A stretch of 10,680 nt of DNA from Glomus cerebriforme (taxonomy: Eukaryota > Glomeromycota > Glomeromycetes > Glomerales > Glomeraceae). The notes beneath the pieces were generated by a model, which made no database searches, had not been told where the DNA came from, and saw only the letters and a list, made by a program, of their open reading frames with translations. A program made the translations under genes and the position numbers. The DNA is taken from the NCBI GenBank assembly GCA_003550305.1, contig QKYT01000016.1, positions 101,286 through 111,965 of the forward strand, written 5' to 3'. Shown here piece by piece: positions 6,810 to 10,680 of this stretch (position 1 is the first letter of the stretch; every line of letters begins with the position of its first letter).

Positions 6810-8027
6810 ATAATTGTTAATAATAATTTTTCATCCAATAAAAATTAATTCTAATATTATGTAGCCTAAATAATATGTTATTATTAACTATTAAAGAAAT
6901 TACCTTTTATTATCAATTACATGATTTTTATTATTTTAATGTGTTACAAAAATAATTATATAGTTTTTCAAAGAAAATTTTAATAAAAAATATTTGAATT
7001 TAATGAATTTGATAGAAAATTCAAAAAAAAACTATATCCTTAAATAGCTTCAAAGATAAAAAAAATCATATTTGTATTTAATTAGTCAGTTTATTTTTCG
7101 AATTTGTCTTCATCAAATTAGTCATCTTACTTTTATTAAATGATGCAACAAATTACTATGGTATCTAAATTGAAAAAAAACCTAACTAAATTAACCTGAT
7201 TATTCAATCTAAATTCTTATCGCAACATAACCTATAAATCTAATTAAAATATACATGACATACCTGCAATATACTCACGACATACTTGCAACAGTCTTGC
7301 AACAAATGCTATGAATCTAATTAAAATACATGTAATATTTCTATAGGTGCCGTCAGAATTAATTACAGTATATAGAGCTTTTATTTTGTATTTTTTTTCA
7401 ATTTTTTTAACTGTAGTAATAGAGAACTAAAGAAAAGAATGATTCTTAATTAGATTATCAGATATTAGATTCTCAAAGTAGAAAATTTATTTCTAAAATC
7501 ATAAGTCACATTTCATGATTATACAAAGTGTTACACTAGTGATATATAAAAATACCAATATTTTTGATTAAGAGTGATTCTTCGCCATTCAATTTTAATT
7601 TCAAGAAATATTATATCATTTATATAGAATCTATAGGAATAAATATTTTATCAGTTGAAGTGATATAAAAGTGATTCGAAACTATTTAAATTTATCACCT
7701 TCATGAAATATTAAATTTTTAAAAAAAGAATCGAAAAATTAAATCAAATGAGTAGAAAATCATACATAAAATTTGAAAAATTAACTAGACAATATTTATA
7801 TAATTAAAAAAAAATCGAATGAATAATTTAATTTGAAATTAACTAAACAATATTTACATAATCGAAAAAAAAATTGAATGAATAAAAATTAATGATACAA
7901 AATTTACATAAATTTTATAATTGAAACAAATTAGTATATATTAATTTAGACTTTCAAAAAAAATATTTAAGGAAGCCATATTTATTATTTTTCTTATTTT
8001 TTAAAAATTTTTTTTAATATTTTTGGG
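6810..8027. other. Gene-free AT-rich spacer with two small direct repeats
   Basis: No gene, RNA gene or transposon terminus could be supported. A 20-base motif aatctaattaaaat(at)acatg occurs at 7237-7257 and 7314-7332, with gacatacytgcaay also repeated between them. Imperfect tandem units of 54-55 bp lie at 7770-7824 and 7830-7883 (aatttgaaa ... ttaactaracaatattta ... gaatgaat). The rest is A/T-rich filler. Confidence 0.5.
7770..7883. repeat. Two imperfect 54-55-bp tandem units
   Basis: Both units share aatttgaaa at the start, ttaacta[g/a]acaatattta in the middle, a poly-A run, and gaatgaat at the end. They differ by scattered substitutions and a few indels. No function is visible. Confidence 0.5.
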
Positions 8028-8039
8028 ATGTCTTCGACT

Positions 8040-8236
8040 AACAATATTTCTAATTCATCTAACACTATTCGATCAATTCATCAAACAGCACTTCCAATTT
8101 ATCTAATACTGTTCAATCTAATCCATCAAATAACAATTCCAATTTATCTAACACTGTTCAATCTAATCCATCGAACAACACTTCAAATTCTTCTAATACT
8201 ATTCAATCTAATCCATTAAATAATAATAATGCTAAT
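8040..8236 (+). repeat. 45-bp coding minisatellite, four copies
   Basis: Copies begin at 8058, 8102, 8147 and 8192 (tctaayact...). The last three are 45 bp apart; the first is 44 bp, missing one base. Read in the correct frame each unit encodes SNLSNTVQSNPSNNN or a close variant. The repeat itself therefore shows where the frame of the leader was lost. Confidence 0.75.
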
Positions 8237-8587
8237 AAAAAACAATTATGGATTGAAAAATCTAATAAACTAACGTAAACTTAGGAATATCGAATATTAT
8301 CAAATAGTAGGTAGTAGCAAAAGACAGTTCTGGGATAGCGTTGCAAGAAGAATCAACTAAAGTGAAGTAACACAATTCGATAGAAATCAATATAAAAGAA
8401 AATTTCAAAGTCTCATATCAAATTATAATATATGTATCATGTGTAAATATATAAAATTATATATTAGGTAAATTCTTTATATTTTAGGAAACATATTTGT
8501 ACATAGAAGGAGATGAAAGAGGGAGACATTCTGTTTTAGGGAATCGTTACTTTGAAGAATTCAATACTCTTTTTTGGCAGACGCCTG

Positions 8588-8669
8588 GTAATTATTAATA
8601 ATAAATATATAATTAACCATTTATTTTATATATTATTAATATTGTAAACTGAATTTATTTATATTTTAG
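8588..8669 (+). other. 82-bp GT-AG intron of the Myb/SANT-like gene
   Basis: The donor is GTAATT after CCT-G and the acceptor is TATTTTAG before ATTTG. Joining makes GAT and continues into LMVERMHRTNERTQG before a stop at 8717. Without splicing the frame meets a stop within a few codons. Confidence 0.62.
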
Positions 8670-8957
8670 ATTTGATGGTTGAAAGAATGCATAGAACAAA
8701 TGAGAGAACACAAGGATAATGAAATATTCATGTGAGAAATATATAAAGAATTTTGATTAATGAACATAATTTCTTGAAAATGATTATTTATTTCTTTTAT
8801 TTCTTTTGTAGTGAATATTTTTTTTTAATTATTTAGTGTAATTATAATTGTGATATTATAAACAATTTATAATAAATACTTTAACTTAAGTATTAAATGT
8901 TGTAAAAGCTAAAACATATATAATCAATCTTATAAAAAAATTTATTATACGTAAAGT

Positions 8958-9091
8958 TCAATCTATCTGGCTCAACTCAGCTCAAAAAGCTCAAGCCGAT
9001 ATTTATCATAGCTCAGCTCGTTACAGGCTCAGCTCAAAAATTATTTCAAGTTGAACTCAAGCCAGTCTCTAGTTTAGCTCAAGTCAGCTCA
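8958..9091. repeat. Degenerate ctcagctca / gctcaa short repeat cluster
   Basis: Copies of ctcaactcagctcaaaa, gctcagctcg, ggctcagctcaaaaa, gaactcaagcc and agctcaagtcagctca follow one another over about 130 bases. The unit is roughly 5 or 10 bases (gctca / gctcagctca) with interruptions. This stretch is clearly less AT-rich than its surroundings. Confidence 0.6.
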
Positions 9092-9141
9092 TATGAAACT
9101 TTAATTGTAAGTGGTTTTATTAATAGTTTAAAGTTTCATAT
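9091..9141. repeat. 13-bp inverted repeat with 25-bp loop
   Basis: atatgaaacttta (9091-9103) is perfectly complementary to taaagtttcatat (9129-9141). It directly follows the gctca repeat cluster and could form a hairpin. It is not followed by a T-run, and no role is evident. Confidence 0.5.
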
Positions 9142-9404
9142 AGGTATTATAACTGATAAGAATCTTATTTTAGGAAATAATACTTTAGAGAAACAGAAAA
9201 GATATATACTTATAAACAGTGCAAAAATAAAATGTCCTTTAGAAATCTTTAAAAAACAACATGCTAGTCAGCTAGTAGGTGTAAAATTTTTCTTTAAAAC
9301 AGATAGCTTAGATATAAATTACATCATTTATATAAACAATAATAATTTGTATCACAATCATTATAAATATTATTACCCTGAGTGCAATCAAGTTAATTAT
9401 ATTC

Positions 9405-9590
9405 TTTATTATTTTATTATTTTATTTTATCTTATTATTTTATTATTTTATTNTTTTATTATTTTATTTTATCTTATTATTTTATTATTTTATTTTATCT
9501 TATTATTTTATTATTTTATTTTATTTTATTATTTTATTATTTTATTTTTTTTATTTTATCATATTATTTTTATATTATAAATTATTATTA
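9405..9590. repeat. A/T microsatellite (TTATT / TTTTA units)
   Basis: About 185 bases consist almost only of ttatt, ttttatt and cttatt units, with rare C at roughly regular places (ttttatcttatta) and one N at 9453. The translated frame across it is a low-complexity artefact of Tyr, Phe, Leu and Ile. Confidence 0.85.
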
Positions 9591-9661
9591 TTATTATATA
9601 CAATAAAGAATGAATTTATTTTTACAAATTATAATTAAAAAAAGATAAAGGACTTGAAATT

Positions 9662-9760
9662 GAAAATAGGTTTCGAGGAGTTTTGAAAATAGGTTAGGAG
9701 TTTTAAAAATAGTTTAGAAGTTTTGAAAATAGTTTAGGAGTTTTGAAATAATTTAGAATT
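9662..9760. repeat. Tandem repeat of about 20 bp, four and a half copies
   Basis: Units gaaaataggtttcgaggagtttt (9662-9684, 23 bp), then 20-bp units at 9685-9704, 9705-9724 and 9725-9744 on the pattern gaaaatagtttaggagtttt, and a partial unit at 9745-9760. A diverged inverted copy of this sequence lies at 3421-3476. Confidence 0.8.
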
Positions 9761-9763
9761 ATT

Positions 9764-9799
9764 CTAAACTAGTTTAAACTATTGTTTAAACTAGTTTAG
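9764..9799. repeat. 15-bp perfect inverted repeat
   Basis: ctaaactagtttaaa (9764-9778) and tttaaactagtttag (9785-9799) are exact reverse complements around the 6-base centre ctattg. It abuts the tandem 20-mers and each arm itself contains the palindrome aaactagttt. Confidence 0.7.
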
Positions 9800-10350
9800 T
9801 TTAAAATAGTTTTAAATTCATGAGTTTATAAAAGCAACATTATATGACATAATACAAGCTGCAGCGATGATACAATATGACACAAATGAAGTTATTATTT
9901 AAAAGCAAAGTATAGCAAATTTTATTATATAATACACATGTGATTGGTAAATTATAACGTGTATTTATACAATATTTATGCTTAATAAATACTAATTAAG
10001 GGGATTAGAACTAAATTAACTAAATTATTAACTGATAAGCTTAAATAAAAATTAGGGACTATAATTTTATAAATAAACAATAAACATATGACACCGGTGC
10101 TGATTACCAGTGATGATACGTAGTAAATTTCTTTTTTTTATTATTATTATATATTAAAAATTTTATGATTAAATAAAATTGCACCATTTTGTATTATATA
10201 ATAAATTTTATAATCAAATAAAGGAAGTTTGCATTAATTTTATTATTTTTTTAACTATTATTTTCTGAATTTTTATTTTATGATTTGGTAATAAAAATCT
10301 TAATCTTTTGGAAATTTAATATTTATCTTATACATCAGGAAATTTTTTCA
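9800..10350. other. Gene-free AT-rich segment with a partial MITE terminus
   Basis: No coding frame or RNA gene was seen. The only notable content is acaccggtg followed by tgattaccagtgatgat at 10091-10117, like the inner part of the MITE terminus, standing out as GC-richer against A/T filler. Confidence 0.5.
10091..10117. mobile_element. Relic of the 404-bp MITE terminus
   Basis: tgattaccagtgatgat (10101-10117) matches the right-hand inner end of the MITE at 5312-5328 (tgattaccggtgatgat) with one difference. acaccggtg next to it matches the inner edge of the left terminus in reverse. No second terminus is visible in the remaining 560 bases, so this is a truncated copy or the edge of one that is too diverged. 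Confidence 0.4.
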
Positions 10351-10351
10351 G

Positions 10352-10431
10352 GAGATATATAGCGATATATATCTCTTTATCGTTATTTATCACATTAATT
10401 ATAATATGTGATATATATCGATAATAATCGA
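10352..10431. repeat. Nested palindromes
   Basis: gagatatat / atatatctc (10352-10360 and 10367-10375) form one hairpin. cgatatatatc (10363-10373) pairs with gatatatatcg (10410-10420), enclosing atcacat / atgtgat (10389-10395 and 10406-10412). A further palindrome actcgtcgagt lies just to the right. From 10490 on, loose copies of acgataaata and caataaata follow. Confidence 0.45.
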
Positions 10432-10680
10432 ACTCGTCGAGTGAATTCGATGTGAATAAATAGTGATAAAACATCAGATTTTAACACTTAACGATAAATA
10501 TCAATAAATATTTAAACAATAAACATCGATTTCAATAAATACCAATAAATATGCTAACGATAAATAATCTGAATGATAAGAAATACAAATGATAAAAATC
10601 GAAATTTAACCAATATGATAATGTTTTATAAAGGATAAATAATCCTTTGCATTTATTTTATTATATAAAATATCATAAAA

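Larger units (their letters stand above)
8028..8719 (+). pseudogene. Myb/SANT-like DNA-binding gene with Asn/Ser repeat leader, broken
   Basis: ATG 8028 opens an Asn/Ser/Gln-rich leader built on 45-bp repeats. It needs one frame change near 8074, where a repeat copy lacks one base. It reads on to NANKKQLWIEKSNKLT and needs a second change near 8276. The original frame then gives NIEYYQIVGSSKRQFWDSVARRIN, a TAA at 8358 (Gln position likely), and TQFDRNQYKRKFQSLISNYN. The aromatic spacing (LW, FW, KFQSL) suggests a Myb/SANT or trihelix-like domain. Exon 2 (8488-8587) gives YIEGDERGRHSVLGNRYFEEF then FWQTP. A GT-AG intron (8588-8669) joins it in phase to exon 3, DLMVERMHRTNERTQG, with a stop at 8717. 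The intron between exons 1 and 2 (8430-8487) lacks a GT donor in the needed phase: it reads ATATGT where GTATGT would be ideal. It resembles a family common in Rhizophagus. Probably dead unless the indels are assembly errors. Confidence 0.62.
8936..9580 (+). other. Stop-free frame without ATG, unidentified
   Basis: The frame is open for 214 codons between a stop at 8933 and the stop at 9578, yet contains no ATG. The first third passes through the ctcagctca repeat cluster (LSGSTQLKKLKP, GSAQKLFQ). The middle (9092-9406) is non-repetitive and codes-like: IGIITDKNLILGNNTLEKQK, INSAKIKCPLEIFKKQHASQ, VGVKFFFKTDSLDI. The last third is the A/T microsatellite giving Tyr/Leu/Ile/Phe only. A splice-acceptor-like cttattttag ends at 9173, so a real exon could begin there. 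I do not recognise the protein. It may be a gene fragment, or chance. Confidence 0.3.

Noticed and set aside
8028..8219. 63-codon frame of Ile/Leu/His repeats taken as a separate membrane protein
   Set aside because: It arises from reading the 45-bp Asn/Ser/Gln repeat in the wrong frame after the one-base loss near 8074.
9347..9580. 77-codon hydrophobic protein
   Set aside because: It begins at a TTG, not an ATG, and is a translation of the ttatt microsatellite.

Overview
The window is strongly AT-rich (about three quarters or more by eye). It holds eukaryotic genes with very short GT-AG introns among decayed transposase genes and simple repeats. The gene families (C2H2-like proteins, BED-type hAT transposases, FAR1-like genes, Myb/SANT-like genes with Asn/Ser-rich leaders) and the style of the DNA fit an arbuscular mycorrhizal fungus of the Rhizophagus type. 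That assignment rests on recognition of the families, not on a marker gene. Six isolated N bases suggest an assembly consensus with unresolved positions.

Layout. 3-1475 (+): 3' part of a long uninterrupted gene for a protein with the spacing of acidic and zinc-binding residues of RAG1/Transib/CMC-type DDE transposases; the frame is open at the left edge. 1648-2415 (-): convergent two-exon gene, read by joining two frames across a 60-bp intron, for a protein of about 235 residues with a degenerate C2H2 finger. Four CCAAT boxes lie just upstream of it. 2626-3420 (+): FAR1-like gene relic with 14 stop codons but no frameshift. 3929-6809 (+): dead BED/hAT transposase whose nonsense codons fall mainly at Trp positions; a 404-bp MITE with 34-bp terminal inverted repeats sits in what looks like its second intron. 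6810-8027: no gene seen, a few short direct repeats. 8028-8719 (+): broken three-exon Myb/SANT-like gene with a 45-bp coding minisatellite. 8936-9580 (+): long stop-free frame without ATG, running through a 'ctcagctca' repeat cluster, unique sequence and an A/T microsatellite. 9581-10680: tandem 20-mers, palindromes, a partial copy of the MITE terminus, and AT-rich filler.

The genes do not form a pathway. The left quarter carries two apparently intact genes in convergent orientation. The rest is a transposon graveyard whose nonsense changes are mostly explainable as C:G to T:A transitions, as expected from cytosine-methylation or RIP-like decay.
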